A DNA stretch of 64,000 nucleotides from Rhipicephalus microplus (Eukaryota > Arthropoda > Arachnida > Ixodida > Ixodidae), in the NCBI RefSeq assembly GCF_043290135.1, contig NW_027464588.1:1189501-1253500 (forward strand), given 5' to 3'. The position numbers were made by a program, and so were the translations under genes. Each line of letters begins with the position of its first letter. Position 1 is the stretch's first letter. This document shows positions 44,413-56,094 of this stretch, one piece after another. The notes under the pieces were generated by a model. It ran no database searches. It was not told the DNA's origin and saw only the letters and a list, made by a program, of their open reading frames with translations.

Positions 44413-45286
44413 GCATTGGTCATTATAGAATGCGATGTACAAAGTACCAAAATGCACTTGACCACAAATTGATTGGAAAATTTTTAAAAATTTGACCTTA
44501 GGGAAATAACCAATTAGCCGGATTATAAAATGTACTCTAATGAGGGTGTGATGATGACATACCATAATGTGGTTCTACGCAGCAGCGATTAACCACTTTG
44601 CTGGCGACACCTCTTGCTCTGTTTATCAAAAGTGTAAAATAATCTTTGCATTCCTTGTGCTTCAATCAACGAACAGGCCACCGGAATTATAGCTGTTTTG
44701 TTCAATAAAATAATGACGGAAGGGGTCTAGGGGAATGCAATCAGTGACGTATTCATCGAACGTGAACCGAATAGCCAAGCAACGTTTACTTACAGATTAC
44801 TTGGCGCCTCGAATCTGCCCTTCCAATTCATTGTATAAGCGAATCAAGCGGTGTAATTGGGAACAAGTCTGACGCGTCAATTGACTGCTGGTGTAACTAC
44901 GCGGATGTGTTTTGTATTTAACTCATTTTAGAACAGAGATGCGCACAGTGGACGCAATACCGAATATAGCAATGTGTGCGCGGAGTTTTGAACGCACTTG
45001 CGACAGCTTCACGACGGCTGTATCAAAAGGGCGTCTGGCTCCGTTTGTGACCTTGATGTTCCGCTAAGCATCCTAGAACACTGAATTTCCGGCACACATT
45101 TTCAAAATGTTTAGCCTGTGCGCGTGCCTGTGCAGAGGCGCACGCACGAATGTGTGTAAATGTGTGTATGTTGTGCGTGTGCGTTGGTACGCGCGCGCCA
45201 CATTTCTGTGCACGTGCGGATGCGTGAAAACTAAATAGAAAGGTGGGTTTTCTTAAAGAACCGCATAGTGAATGAACACACCTATC
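44412..45286. other. Unassigned spacer, GT-rich at about 45,110-45,235
   Basis: No domain or RNA gene. The GT-rich part is degenerate alternating purine-pyrimidine sequence. Confidence 0.45.
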
Positions 45287-45347
45287 CACGGCCGGGCTAG
45301 AGGAGCGGCAAGCACTGTGCGCGCGTGCCGCTCCTAGCCCGGCCGTG
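45287..45347. repeat. GC-rich snap-back, 22-bp stem
   Basis: CACGGCCGGGCTAG plus GGAGCGGCA (45,287-45,310, with a 2-nt bulge) pairs fully with TGCCGCTCC plus TAGCCCGGCCGTG (45,326-45,347) around a 15-nt loop. The stem is much more GC-rich than its flanks. It could be a foldback element or a transcribed hairpin. A microRNA precursor is not claimed, since there is no evidence of expression or conservation. Confidence 0.8.
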
Positions 45348-47069
45348 ACCTGTAATGGCACGGGTCTCCAACCTTCCACGCTATTACGTTACGTAGCAGC
45401 ATAAGGCGTGGTGCACTCGGAGTGGCAGAAAACAAAGAAACAATGCGCCATGTGCCTTGCGTTTTCCCACAAGGTCCTCCGGCACGTGAACCGCCGCGTT
45501 TCGCCTAAGAGGTTTTTGTTTGCCGATTGTTTAGCACGCCACGTGCAGCCAGCGCGTGTTGTGGCCTTCGTGCTTTCAGGTCTAAGTGAACGAGAGCGAA
45601 CTGTGGAGCGAAGGATGATCGCACTCTTCGAGAGTGATGTGAAGGCTCTCACATAACGCGTAAATATCGAAGAGAGTGAATTATTGCCCATCTGCCACTG
45701 ACAGCGCGCTTGTCGGCCTGATTAAAAACGAAATTAAAAACGAACCGCTACTTAATGGAGTATCTTCTCACGAAATAACGTGATACAAACTTTCTTCTTC
45801 AAAAACGTGTTGCGACAAAGTATACTGATTACAATAAGGTCTTCGTCTTTCCGAATCAATTTGAAAAAAAAAAAAGAATCCTTAAAACACTCGCTGGTAC
45901 AATGTTTTCACAATTGGGATATATTCGATCAACTCTGATTTTAAAAGAACCTTTCCGACGTTCAGGTAGCATTTTCAAAGCTAAGAATCATAACTTCAAA
46001 AATGACTGGATAACTATCGGCACAAACATCACCGTACCCGGTACAATTTAAGCGCGACTAGTCGATGTAAACAGCGCGAAAAACGAAGGCAGGCAAATAG
46101 AAAGACACAAGACGAGGCTGTTTACCTCGGCCAATTAATCGTAACCAATTTGCCCAGTTTTTAATACTACAAAGCGCGACTGGGTGAGTGGGGTCACATA
46201 GTGAAAACCAGCAACTCAATAGAATTCTTTTCCTACTTGTCTTAGTTTTAAAAACGTAAAAGTAAGCTAGCAACTTTCTTTCCTGAATTTTATTGCGCTT
46301 GATCATATAACTCACTGCCTCATTTTCGGTCCAGCGCTAGGTGAGGGGGAGAGGGGTGTAAGAAAGCAGTTTGCTTATGTGGGCGTGCGTTTGTTTGGTT
46401 CAGCACATTGTCACGTCATCGAAACGCTGTCTATTTTTACGCAATGATTTCGTGCGCATCTTCTGCCGCTTATTCTATTACTTATGCGTAGTATATTGCC
46501 GCGACATTTTGGAGTAGCTAAGTCGGCCGAACTACCACACGGAATCTTTTGATAGCCGTTCGTGTGCCCACAGTCGGCTTTCGCTGGCGCACAGCTAAAG
46601 TGTCCTCCATTTTAATGACGGTGAATGCGGCAGCCACTAGTGCACAATATATGCATTCAAAACAAATAAAGAACACCAGGCTTGCGCGGAATACGCAGCC
46701 CAATCCCAGTTAAAGCTAGAAAAGCGACTTTGAAGAGATTTTTTTAAACTCTGTGCGTGCAACTACTACAAGTACATTTGCATGATACCCACTAGGCCAT
46801 AGGCGATCATAATTTTTGGGAAGCAGTGCATGAAAGCACTCACTGCGCCATTATTCACTATTTTGTGGAGAAGCGGGGCGCCCGCTATACATATCTGAAA
46901 CATTATGTGCTTTTTTTATGATGTGGCTCATCACGATGATCAAGTATTACCCAGAAAACACTGGCCAATCTAGTATGATGAAAATACATGCCCCACCCCA
47001 AGGCCTCACATTAAATATTTAATTTCTGTATGTGGACGTACACGGGCAAACTTACAAATTCAGAAGCTC
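45348..47069. other. Unassigned spacer
   Basis: Short frames on both strands, the longest about 100 residues at 45,389-45,691, none with a recognised domain. No repeats I can name. Confidence 0.4.
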
Positions 47070-47185
47070 ATGTGCGGTGCGATGTGAGTACACGTTAAAG
47101 ACCAGATGGTTGAAATTTCAGGTGCCATAGACTACGGCCTCTCACAATTATATCGTTGTTTCGGGGCGTAAAACCACAGATATTA
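47070..47185 (+). mobile_element. Old Ruka-like SINE fragment, second subfamily
   Basis: CTCATGTGCGGTGCGATGTG, ACACGTTAAAGACC, GGTTGAAATTTCAGG and TATCGTTGTTTCGGGGCGTA follow the SINE body order. The GTGCGATGTG variant, also seen in altered form at 62,738, marks a subfamily different from the young copies. Head missing. Confidence 0.7.
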
Positions 47186-47639
47186 TCTTCATGACAAATA
47201 AAAATGCACACACGAACATACATAAAGCATACTGAACCTCCCGCGGCGTCGACGATGAGTGACACAAAAAAATCTTTCATGAAAGGAGTGCACCGTATGA
47301 CGCTGCTATGATGTCAAATGAGCCAAAATATCTGACGTCTATATGAAGTCATTGTGACGTTGTGTCACATGACGTCATCGTGTAATATCGTAGCTTGGTC
47401 ATAGGTGGGGTGATTGTGAAGGCAATTCAACAACAAAAAAAAAATCAATGTACCTTCGGACTTGCAGCTAGTGCAAAACCAAGTTATATGTGCGGTAAGA
47501 TTTCGAAGGCTGACGGGACAGTATAAGTACATCGACTGAGAAGACACAGCAGATGATTTTCAACTTCGAGTCGCCTTAAGCGAACGCACAAGGAACCCTT
47601 AGAGCTTTTCAGTGAGCTCCAGCTTTTTGAGGACTACAG
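47186..47639. other. Unassigned spacer
   Basis: No gene recognised. GTGACGTTGTGTCACATGACG near 47,350-47,372 has palindromic character (GTGAC/GTCAC). Confidence 0.4.
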
Positions 47640-47850
47640 GCCTGCGTGACCAGCTTTAACTTTTGTGTAGTGCCACTGTTGCATACGCGCCAGCCGATTG
47701 ACTGACAATCCTCTTTTCCTTTTTCTCACTCTTTCTCTTCTCTTTCCTCCCCCTCATCTTCATGCCCCCTTCCCATTCTCCCAGCGTAGGGTAGCAAACC
47801 AGGCACATGCCTGGTTAACCTCCCTGCCTTCCCTCTTGTTGTTCATCCCC
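47640..47850 (+). mobile_element. LINE 3' UTR fragment (AGGGTAGC family)
   Basis: T/C-rich run, then CAGCGTAGGGTAGCAAACCA, TGGTTAACCTCCCTGCCTTC and a pyrimidine tail, matching the 3' end of the decayed LINE at 5,050-8,850. The coding part is absent, so it is a strongly 5'-truncated insertion. Confidence 0.72.
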
Positions 47851-48399
47851 CCATCCAGCACAATGATTGGTCTTCTTCTGGCAACTTAATCCTAGTAGTT
47901 CTTCCATCTCTGCTGGACACACTTCGAGTGTTTATCGGCAGGCTCAAGTTCCCAAACGCTCAATCCGTGCAACAGGTACTGAACGTTCTACGTCCAGTTC
48001 TTGTAAGCCTTCAGTAGGCAGTCTGACCCGGCAGTCTACCGCGGAATGTGACACACCTGAAGTCCAGCGTCTGCTACAGTTGAACGTTGCCGTCTAGCTT
48101 AATTTAGCTAACCTGTATTTCTTTAAATGTGAAGCGTGTTATGGACGAGCTCAATCTGGTGTGTGGTGTGAACATCCTTATGGCGCATGCGTGCCCCCCC
48201 CCCCCTCTTCTCTTCAATGCTTCCCCCCACTCTCGCCTTGCAACGGCGACACAGGTAGCGTCTGCTAGAGTACGCTTGCTCTCTCCCCTCTCTTTCTCTT
48301 CTAGGCATCCCTCCCAGTAGCGTTTACACCTTCATTGCGCATGCGTGTCCTTTTTCTTCAATCAAGGAACTTTCTCGCAGACGCTGCCTGCGAGCAAGT

Positions 48400-48644
48400 C
48401 GCCCCACCATGGTGGTCTAGTGGCTAAAGTACTCGGCTGCTGACCCGCAGGTCGCGGGTTCGAATCTCGGCTTCGGCGGCTGCATTTCCGATGGAGGCGG
48501 AAATGTTGTAGGCCCGTGTGCTCAGATTTGGGTGCACGTTAAAGAAGGCCAGGTGGTCGAAATTTCTGGAGCTCTTTACTACGGCATCTCTCATATTCAT
48601 ATGGTGGTTTTGGGACGTTAAACCCCCCATATCTATCAATCAAA
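48400..48644 (+). mobile_element. Young Ruka-type SINE with 14-bp target duplication
   Basis: Full-length copy with GGTGGTCTAGTGGCTAAAGT, B box GGTTCGAATCTC, the GATGGAGGCGG body and an ATCTATCAATCA tail. GCCTGCGAGCAAGT brackets it perfectly (48,386-48,399 and 48,645-48,658). The B box is close to the canonical GGTTCGAATCC. Confidence 0.96.
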
Positions 48645-48659
48645 GCCTGCGAGCAAGTT

Positions 48660-49428
48660 TCTGAAAAAAGAAAAAGAAAAACGATGCTCGTGCTGCTCGA
48701 CTATGCATTATATGATGCATTGGCCACCCATTCCACGTTTGTTAGCACAGGTAGGCGGACGTTGGCATTATGTATAAAATTATAGCGACGTCCATACGTA
48801 ACTTCCGCTCACATTTTCCGGCGGCAAAAACCCTCCTTCATGCACCGCGCAATGCCGTTGTTAGATAGGAAGGTGACGCGGCGCCTGGAGGTGGTTTGTC
48901 TCATTCTCTCACGTAAGTCATCAACCCATCATCATACATATGTCATCCCACTAGGGTCCAGCGAGACACAACGCCATAAGCGCCGAGGGCCGCGATGTGG
49001 GCCAACAAACAAAATGATGTTGTGAGACGCGACTCGCCTTCACATTCTATGTTTGGCACACAACCGATGACCCCACGTCGGGGACCAGTTCGCCCGTTTT
49101 GCGGCTGCAGCCAATATCTCACGATGGTCCTCGTTAAGTGGGCACCAATAAACTAATGCCTTTCAGCACATCCAACCGCGACGCAGTTCGTCGACATACC
49201 GCTTTTTTTTTTCTCGCTGCTTGACTGAGAACACCACATGCCAAAACCCAGTAGGAACTGCGGTAGGCAGAGCATCTTTTGCCTACAAAGCGAAACCAAA
49301 CGCCCGACGAGAGCACCACCACATTTTCGAGACGTGTATCCGGTGGAATTTATATAGGCACTGGATCTTGACCTCTAAGGTAGTGCTGGTGGAATATTTC
49401 TCATGTGCGTTGTTCAAGAATACGAGCA
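48660..49428. other. Unassigned spacer
   Basis: Short frames of 60-75 residues with no domain. No repeat recognised. Confidence 0.4.
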
Positions 49429-49516
49429 TGTGCGTTAACTAGAAGCGGACTGTGGTTCTCGGCGTTCAATGAGAGTCTTCTGTCTCTCATTGCCCATTAG
49501 CAGCGATTGGCATGTT
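49429..49516. repeat. Half copy of the 13,294 hairpin element
   Basis: GTGCGTTAACTA, CTGTCTCTCATTG and CCCATTAGCAGCGATTGGCA follow the loop and right arm of the hairpin at 13,294-13,409. The left arm is missing, so no hairpin can form here. Confidence 0.7.
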
Positions 49517-49689
49517 CCAGTGAGAAACACCGATACATCACTGCGTGCTTCGATCCTCCCCAGGTTTCTCTCCTGCGCAATGCCGCGATGAGCGTTACAG
49601 TTAACTTCGCCACCACTGTAAGCATTAGTGCCAACTGCTTCGCATTTACACATGGTTATCTTCAGCGGGGATGACGTAATTCCTTATGT

Positions 49690-49805
49690 TTCCTTCTTTA
49701 TATCTCCCCAACTTTGCATCAATCGATCCCCTTCCCCCATTGCAGGATGGCAAACTGGACGCTCGTCTGGTTGACCTTCCTACCTTACCTTCCCCCTCCT
49801 CCTGT
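49690..49805 (+). mobile_element. LINE 3' UTR fragment (AGGGTAGC family), diverged
   Basis: TGCAGGATGGCAAACTGGAC, CTGGTTGACCTTCCTACC and a C/T-rich tail parallel the LINE 3' ends at about 8,750 and 47,780. The AGGGTAGC motif has become AGGATGGC. Confidence 0.55.
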
Positions 49806-49967
49806 ACACAGGTAGGGATGCGGGTTAGTTGGTCTACGTTAATTTTATCTGCACACACACAAAAAGGGAATAGCGCAAAGTAAGAGAATCTACAAGAAAC
49901 ACCGGTACAGTAGCACCCCCCCCCCTTCCTTAAGGGAGCTTAATACTGTTGAAATTGCAGAAGTCTT

Positions 49968-50130
49968 ACTTTCCAAAACCACGATACACTTATGAGGCCC
50001 ACCCAGAGTGCGAGATCAGGATCAATTTGAACGTCCTGAAGTTCCTGAAGGTGCATCTAAATCTAAGCTCACGGGTGTTCTTCGCATTTAGTCACCATTG
50101 AAATACAGCCGGCCGTGCCGGGATACGAAC
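49968..50130 (-). mobile_element. Old Ruka-like SINE, minus strand
   Basis: CCAAAACCACGATACACTTATGAGG (split CCAAAACCACG / ATACACTTATGAGG), GGTGCATCTAAATCTAAGCT, CATTGAAATACAGCCG and GGGATACGAACC match the reversed tail, body and head in order. Strongly diverged and partly rearranged. Confidence 0.65.
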
Positions 50131-50349
50131 CAACGTTCTCGATATTACCAGTGCGACGCCTGGCAACTTAGCTCGTTGGGTCTCGTTAGAATGTTGCATG
50201 ACATACTTTTGAAGTTGGGTATTCCTCAAACGCATCCACGACAACGACCAATTGGGTGTTTCAGAAAAATAAAACGTAAATTTGAAAATGAAGAGCGAGA
50301 AAACAACCTACAAGCCCTCGCAATGGATTCCCAAGGAGTGTGGAATGTG

Positions 50350-51952
50350 TACGGGTAGTGGCTGAAAGCAAACATCCACCTAGAAATCACCAAGCAGGCA
50401 AATTACTGTGCTGGCATGCTCGTTTCTATTGAAGCGGTGCACCACAGATTGAACATCGTCATAAGAAATGCGCCGCGTTATTGTTCGGTGAGCAGAGCTC
50501 ACTGCAATCATTCACCATAAATCTCGATCATGAGAACCCGTTTCCGCGAAGCATCTAATTGAAGCATGCCCTTCAAGTGGTGCAAAGATCTACCAGCCCT
50601 TTATCACACGAATCTTCGCCTGAATATCAGCGTCGATATCAAAGCAGTGCCCTAACTTGGCTTACCATATAACAACGGCTTCCGTTCACAAGAAAAAAAA
50701 AAAGTTAGTTCCACCCGCTAATCCATGGCGCGCGTGTCCTTCAACCACGTACAGTCTGCATTCCATTCAAACAGCAAGTACTTTGGCTCGCCTAATGTAA
50801 ATCCAAGGCACATGAAAGGCTTCAGATTCACCGTTACAACTTTCAAAAATGCGCCAAGCTTTTACTCCACACTAAGCCGCGCAAGCCCCAAGACTCTAAA
50901 ACTGGGAGATTCTAAAGATTAATCTGGTTTTTTTTAGGCCGTAGCTAGGGGACAACATATGTTTCGGGGTCGTTGCTAGGCTTTAGCTAAGTAATGCTAG
51001 GAATGTATCTTCCTTGGCTATCAGCGCAGTAACTCTTCGAATTAACCCACAGGCAGACACAGACACGACATGGAAGTCCAAACTTCTAAGACAGAAACTT
51101 GAGTAAAAAGCAAACGTTCACACCTATGACACAGTCACAGACACGACCATGATGTTTAACCAGTACCACAACTCGCGCTGAAACTAAGCATTCGTACCTC
51201 TCATAAATCTACGGAATCGCCGTCGTTGACGTAGGCCCTACACATCGCTGCGTGGTCTTGTCGCAGCAACCGTTGCCTTTCCTCTGCCCTAAGGGTGACC
51301 AAACTGCGGCCTCCTTCGCTTTTGGCGAGTGAACAGTGAGACTTACCAATTTCTGTGGAAAATGACCAAGTGGGCTCCTCCAACATACTGCGTGGGAGGC
51401 ACGATAATGGCTGTGGGCGAAGCTTCCCTTCTCAGATTGGGAACGCAAGGGCGCCGTTCTCAGCAATCGCCTTATAAACGATGAATTTGCAGGCTTTATC
51501 TTATAGCTAAAGATGACACGACACATCACCATCTGGATAATGCTAATGTGCTCCCCATTGAACAAGCAACACAAAGAATGTGACCCTTCGGAATGCCATG
51601 GCGCTATCACACTGCTACGTTGCGCAAGCCACTCGCCCAACTTATATGCCAACGGAAACAAAATTGGAGGACCGGCGCTGAATGCCGGCTCTCCGAGCGC
51701 GAAATAGAAGTAGCAGTCGATGATTTATGAAAGCATGGTTATGTAGTCATTGGAATTAGCGTGTTTGTCCCGTTTTATACGTTCAGCAGGGAACTGTGCA
51801 GAGAAGAAATGAAGTATTGTGCTCTCGGAAAATAAATCTATTTTGATAAATGCATCGAATTTGTCAGTAATTAACACCACCCGACTACGCATAGGAAGAC
51901 GGCTTATGCAAGTGGAATAGTTACCAAGAGCGACGGCAATGAAACCACGACT
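50350..51952 (+). repeat. Unrecognised long repeat, copy 1 (direct pair with 56,095-57,242)
   Basis: Shared phrases occur in the same order in both copies: GTAGTGGCTGAAA against GTAGCGGCTGAAA, CAATCTCGATCATGAGA-like AAATCTCGATCATGAGA, TGACTTAACATATA-like TGGCTTACCATATA, CAGGCTTTATCTTAT, GAGGACCGGCGCTGAATG, CTCCGAGCGCGAAATAGAAG and GCAAGTGGAATAGTTA. Copy 1 has about 450 bp more, chiefly around 50,710-51,390. Short frames are not conserved between copies, so it seems non-coding. It may be an LTR, a SINE/LINE-poor MITE-like family or an old segmental duplication. Family unknown. Confidence 0.75.
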
Positions 51953-53529
51953 TGTTTTAGCGTTTGTAGGACATAGATCTTGAAACTTAGGTCTAACTAT
52001 GTGTGAGAATGCTGTTTTTTGGTCTTTTTAGGTGTGATTTCTGGCTACGTGACTTCTTCCGATTTATGAAGATCAGAAAGTGGGAAGTACGAACACAGCC
52101 TTCAAGAAACACAAATCTTTTAATACAAGGCTTCATTCACATTACATTAACACAATTCTTGGTTTACGCATAGCATGCACAGATGCTCAAAAAGCAAAAT
52201 GAAGTGCGCTAGTGAGGGCTGAACGCGACGAAACTGCATACTAGTGCGCTCTATCAGAAGGAGTGCTGCAAAGATCGAGAGTTAATCCGCATAACCCGCT
52301 GACGGAACCCAAAATTCTGACGCTCGCCTGATCATCGACTCGAGCGAAGACGTACTACTGCTCGTCACGGGCTAAATCAGTGCCATTGTTGGCTATGCAA
52401 ACAGCACATGCGTCCGAGGATTTTGTCACGACGCGAAAAAAGAAATACATAAAGCATTGAAAGCATCTCTTGATGAGCACTGGTGGTAGTAGTGCGACTT
52501 CATTGCAGCCATCGATAATGCCACTGTCAGATATCGGGATGGGTGAGTCGGATATGCTGATGCAATCTCGATGAGCGCTGCGCACGATCTGATAGAGGCC
52601 GCTGGCATGCTGTTTCAGTCTATTCAGCCACAGCTCACGGGCTCCATTTTTTTTTGGGGGGGGGGGGATCTGCAGTGTTGCCTTCACTGTGATAAACCCC
52701 CTTCTTCTTCACCTATGTTCTCCTCTCTTTGTATATGTATATGCATTTTTTCCTGTCTTTGTATATGTATATTCGAGGAGTGATGCAAACATTGTCACCC
52801 CGTGACGAAGTTACCCTACGTATGGTAATAGCGTCAGAGTCATCAAACTTGGCGGCGTTGCAATGGCGTCTTGTCTTGTCGCCTAGAAGATCTTGGCTTA
52901 TACCCACAAAGGCGATTGGCCACGCTGTACCTTTTAATAGATATTTTTTTTGTACAACGCTTGCTAAAAAAGGAGAGAAATTAGATCAGAAAAATAATAA
53001 TGTTCTATTGTAAAACATGAAAAAGTGCAGAAGAATTCGATAAACCAGAATATATAAAACAAATTAACAAGAATGAAGAAGGGGGACAAAGAATGGGACA
53101 TATCTGGCAGTACCACAAGCAGCGTATCCTTTTGGTTGCCTGAATGAATTAATGTAGCGCTGACAGAATAGTACTGCGGCCCGCACCCAACTGACTGGCG
53201 TCATTACGACTGACGCCACGAGATGTAGTGACTACAAGGCATCGTCACTTGGCCAATGGTAGCTTGATCGCGGATGCGCAGCATGAACAAGGTCACGTGC
53301 GGACGGAAAGCTTGCAACACATTCAATTTTGAAGGCAGTGTGATCTCACGTTCAAAAAATAAAAAAGACCGTGAGGGTTGTTGTTTCGTTTTCAGTTGTT
53401 TTCTACTTTTCTTCCTCTCTGTTTATTTTTTTTCACTTTTCTCTGTTTCTTCCGCTTTTATGTTATCCCCCTGAGTGTTCTCGTTCTCTGATCCCTCAGG
53501 GTTGCTGCAGCCCCTACTTGCTAAACCAC
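51953..53529. other. Unassigned spacer
   Basis: A T-run passes into a G-run at 52,648-52,668. A doubled CTTTGTATATGTATAT phrase lies at about 52,728-52,772. Frames up to 110 residues show no domain. No gene supported. Confidence 0.4.
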
Positions 53530-53773
53530 GCCCCGCCGCGGTGGTCTAGTGGCTAAGGTACTCGGCTGCTGACCCACAGGGCGCGGGTTCAAATCCCGGC
53601 TTCGGCGGCTGCATTTCCGATGGAGGCGGAAATGTTGTAGGCCCGTGTGCTCAGATTTGGGTGCACGTTAAAGAACCCCAGGTGGTCTAAATTTCCGGAG
53701 CCCTCCACTACGGCGTCTCTCATAATCATATAGTGGTTTTGGGACGTTAAACCCCACATATCAATCAATCAAT
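53530..53773 (+). mobile_element. Young Ruka-type SINE with 15-bp target duplication
   Basis: Full-length copy with head GGTGGTCTAGTGGCTAAGGT, B box GGTTCAAATCCCGGC, the usual body and an (ATCA)n tail. TACTTGCTAAACCAC brackets it perfectly at 53,515-53,529 and 53,774-53,788. It is the best-preserved SINE in the window and a good family reference. Confidence 0.96.
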
Positions 53774-53789
53774 TACTTGCTAAACCACC

Positions 53790-54698
53790 GCACGTGTTCT
53801 GTGAGCGAAGAAGAGGAAGCCACCGAGAAGTAGAACGCGTGCAGAATCATCGTGATGATAATTTTTGTACTCTGCCGACTGAGATTCTCTTAGCTTAGAC
53901 AGCTCCGTTCTTAAAAGTTACGTAACGCAGAAGTCGGCGCGTGGAGATGACACATACAAGCGGTACTGCCATTCTGCATGAGTCCACGCATTATTGATCA
54001 TTGGTTATTATCATGTAGCGAAAAAAAATCATATTGATGCCCAAGCAGAGACAAACTCGCACATAAACGAAATATCGTGCCTGTCATAGATGTGCATGCA
54101 AGTCGTCATTGGCCTAGCCTTTCCAACACTTCGGGGTCTATTCACAGCCACCATCGCCTTCCTGTTCCCAAGTGTTGTACCGTTGCCTATATATTTTCCT
54201 TTTCGCGGACTAGTGGTGAATATCGGTACTTGCGCTATTTCTGTTGCACACACGAGAAAGTTAGCTGAATGTTCACTTCCTTTTTTAATTTACACGTTCT
54301 GATTTGTGGTATTACCAGTTTTATGAGGTAAATACCCATTCATGGTGAAGATTCATTTTCGCAGATTCAGTTTTCTCTCCCATTGTTCTCTTGTTTTGGA
54401 GTAGCTCTAGCATTTTTACTTTTTTGTGTACCAGTGGTGAATAGCCGGAGTTATTTTAACGCCACATACCCTATTGCGACGGCAATGATTTCTTGCAATC
54501 ACCGTCGCCTTTCCCGTTACCTTCTTGCCTCTAATGCTTTTGTCCAACGGGCAGTCTAACCGCAGTTAGGTGCGGCAGACGTTAAGTCTAACGACTGTTA
54601 TATGTAGTCATGTGACCATTCTAAGCGCAGTCAATCCGCTAAATACCGTTTTCGTAAAGGGATGTAGGCAACCCCTGTTAGTGCCTTCAACTGGCACG
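53790..54698. other. Unassigned spacer
   Basis: Short frames only. No repeat or RNA gene recognised before the candidate exon that follows. Confidence 0.4.
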
Positions 54699-54873
54699 AT
54701 GGCGGCTGCCGAGTCGGATGCAAGCAGCTCGACTCCCAGCAAATTAGCCAGCTGGAAGCGAGTCAACGGGATCGTTGCGATGATGGAGGCGTTGATACGT
54801 ATTTGGGAAGATAAATTACACACATGGATAAAATATGTGTATAAGCCCTGCCATGGAAGACATCCAGCTTTAG
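54699..54873 (+). CDS. Weak candidate first exon of a host gene (Myb/SANT- or MADF-like start)
   Basis: ATG 54,699 has a strong context (A at -3, G at +4) and begins Met-Ala-Ala-Ala-Glu-Ser-Asp-Ala-Ser, a common eukaryotic start. It continues with a Ser/Thr/Pro-rich stretch and Met-Glu-Ala-Leu-Ile-Arg-Ile-Trp-Glu-Asp-Lys-Leu, which resembles the first helix of Myb/SANT-like or MADF domains. TTTAG|GTAATT at 54,873/54,874 could be a splice donor after 58 codons. Otherwise the frame stops at 54,897-54,899. No further exon is seen. It may be a chance frame or a retrocopy remnant. Confidence 0.25.
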
Positions 54874-54899
54874 GTAATTGTTGCAAAGTCTGGTTTTAG

Positions 54900-56094
54900 T
54901 TCTCGTAATCAAGATAAAAGCAAATTGAATTCATTCAGTAGACTACACGCGTTTGTACTTATGAAGGTAAGTGTTTTTTTGAGGACCTATAGTTTTCATA
55001 GTACTTTCTGTTTTTGTTGTTAAAGTTTCGCATAAGCGTTTGCATCATGGCTCATTGAAACGGCCTGATTGTATCAATCATCCCAGAAAAAAAAAAGCTC
55101 ACTATTCATACGGAGCTTTCCATCCCTTAACGTCACCTTTTATTCTGGTTCCGTAATTTATCATAAATGCACAGATCCTTCCTTGTGTTACAAATCATAG
55201 CTGAGAAGCCTTCTCTCATAAAGTAATTGCCCCTTATTGACTTGTAATAGTTTTGAAATTCTATTATATTGTCGTGATGATCGGCAAGCCACAAGCTTAC
55301 TGGTGTACACTTGTCAGTTTTAGGCTTTCTTAGTCTACGTATTCTTTCTGTGTCAACTGCTTCAATTTTTAGAATGCTTTTTATACTACTGTCGTTGACT
55401 GCTTCATACTAAGTGTCACTGTCATCCTTTTCGCTTTCTGGAACACCATACAGAATGAAGTTGTTTTTCCTCGATCAATTTTCAGGATCGTCGATCTGCA
55501 GTTCAAGTTTATGAACTAATTGCTGAAAGGAACATATTTCAGTTCCACAGTTTGCCATTTCTTTTCTAGAGCGCCACCTCCAACTCATTAAAAATAAGTC
55601 ACCCTTCTTTTATCTCTTTTAAGTCATCTGCGATACTTGATGGCTGCATGGTGAACTGGGTATTATAAGGGACGCGGTTAGTTTCTACGTTTCCGAACAA
55701 TAGCAAGAAATTTCCAGCACAATCTACAAGAAGATTACCTGTGAGCAAACATGTGAGATGCGGACATGAGTGCACTACCGAAATGGGGTCGTTAGAGCGA
55801 AAGCATTTTCCATAACACTTACTCACCTGTATGAAGCGCAGAAGTATCTAGCGTACCACATCGTTGAGTGCCACCTTCCGTTTCAGCCCACAGTCGATTG
55901 ACGCTAGCATTTACTGAGAAGCAAGGGCATTTCGCCACCAGGTAAAGTTGTCCTGTGTCTTATTGCCACTGAAACTGGCTACCTCTAGATGAAAGCCACC
56001 TGGTCAAGGTTCAAAATCAGCGGTTACTGCTCTGGTCAGTTGCGCCGAAAAGCGCAGTACACCAGCGCACGTCACTTATAATTTCGCGAGAAAT
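54900..56094. other. Unassigned AT-rich spacer
   Basis: No recognised domain, repeat or RNA gene. If 54,699-54,873 were an exon, this would be the start of its intron. Confidence 0.4.

Noticed and set aside
45287..45347. microRNA precursor
   Set aside because: Hairpin alone is insufficient. It is unusually GC-rich and no conservation or expression can be seen here.
43964..53773. Functional tRNA genes at the heads of the young SINEs
   Set aside because: A and B boxes are present, but acceptor arms do not close and a common SINE body follows.
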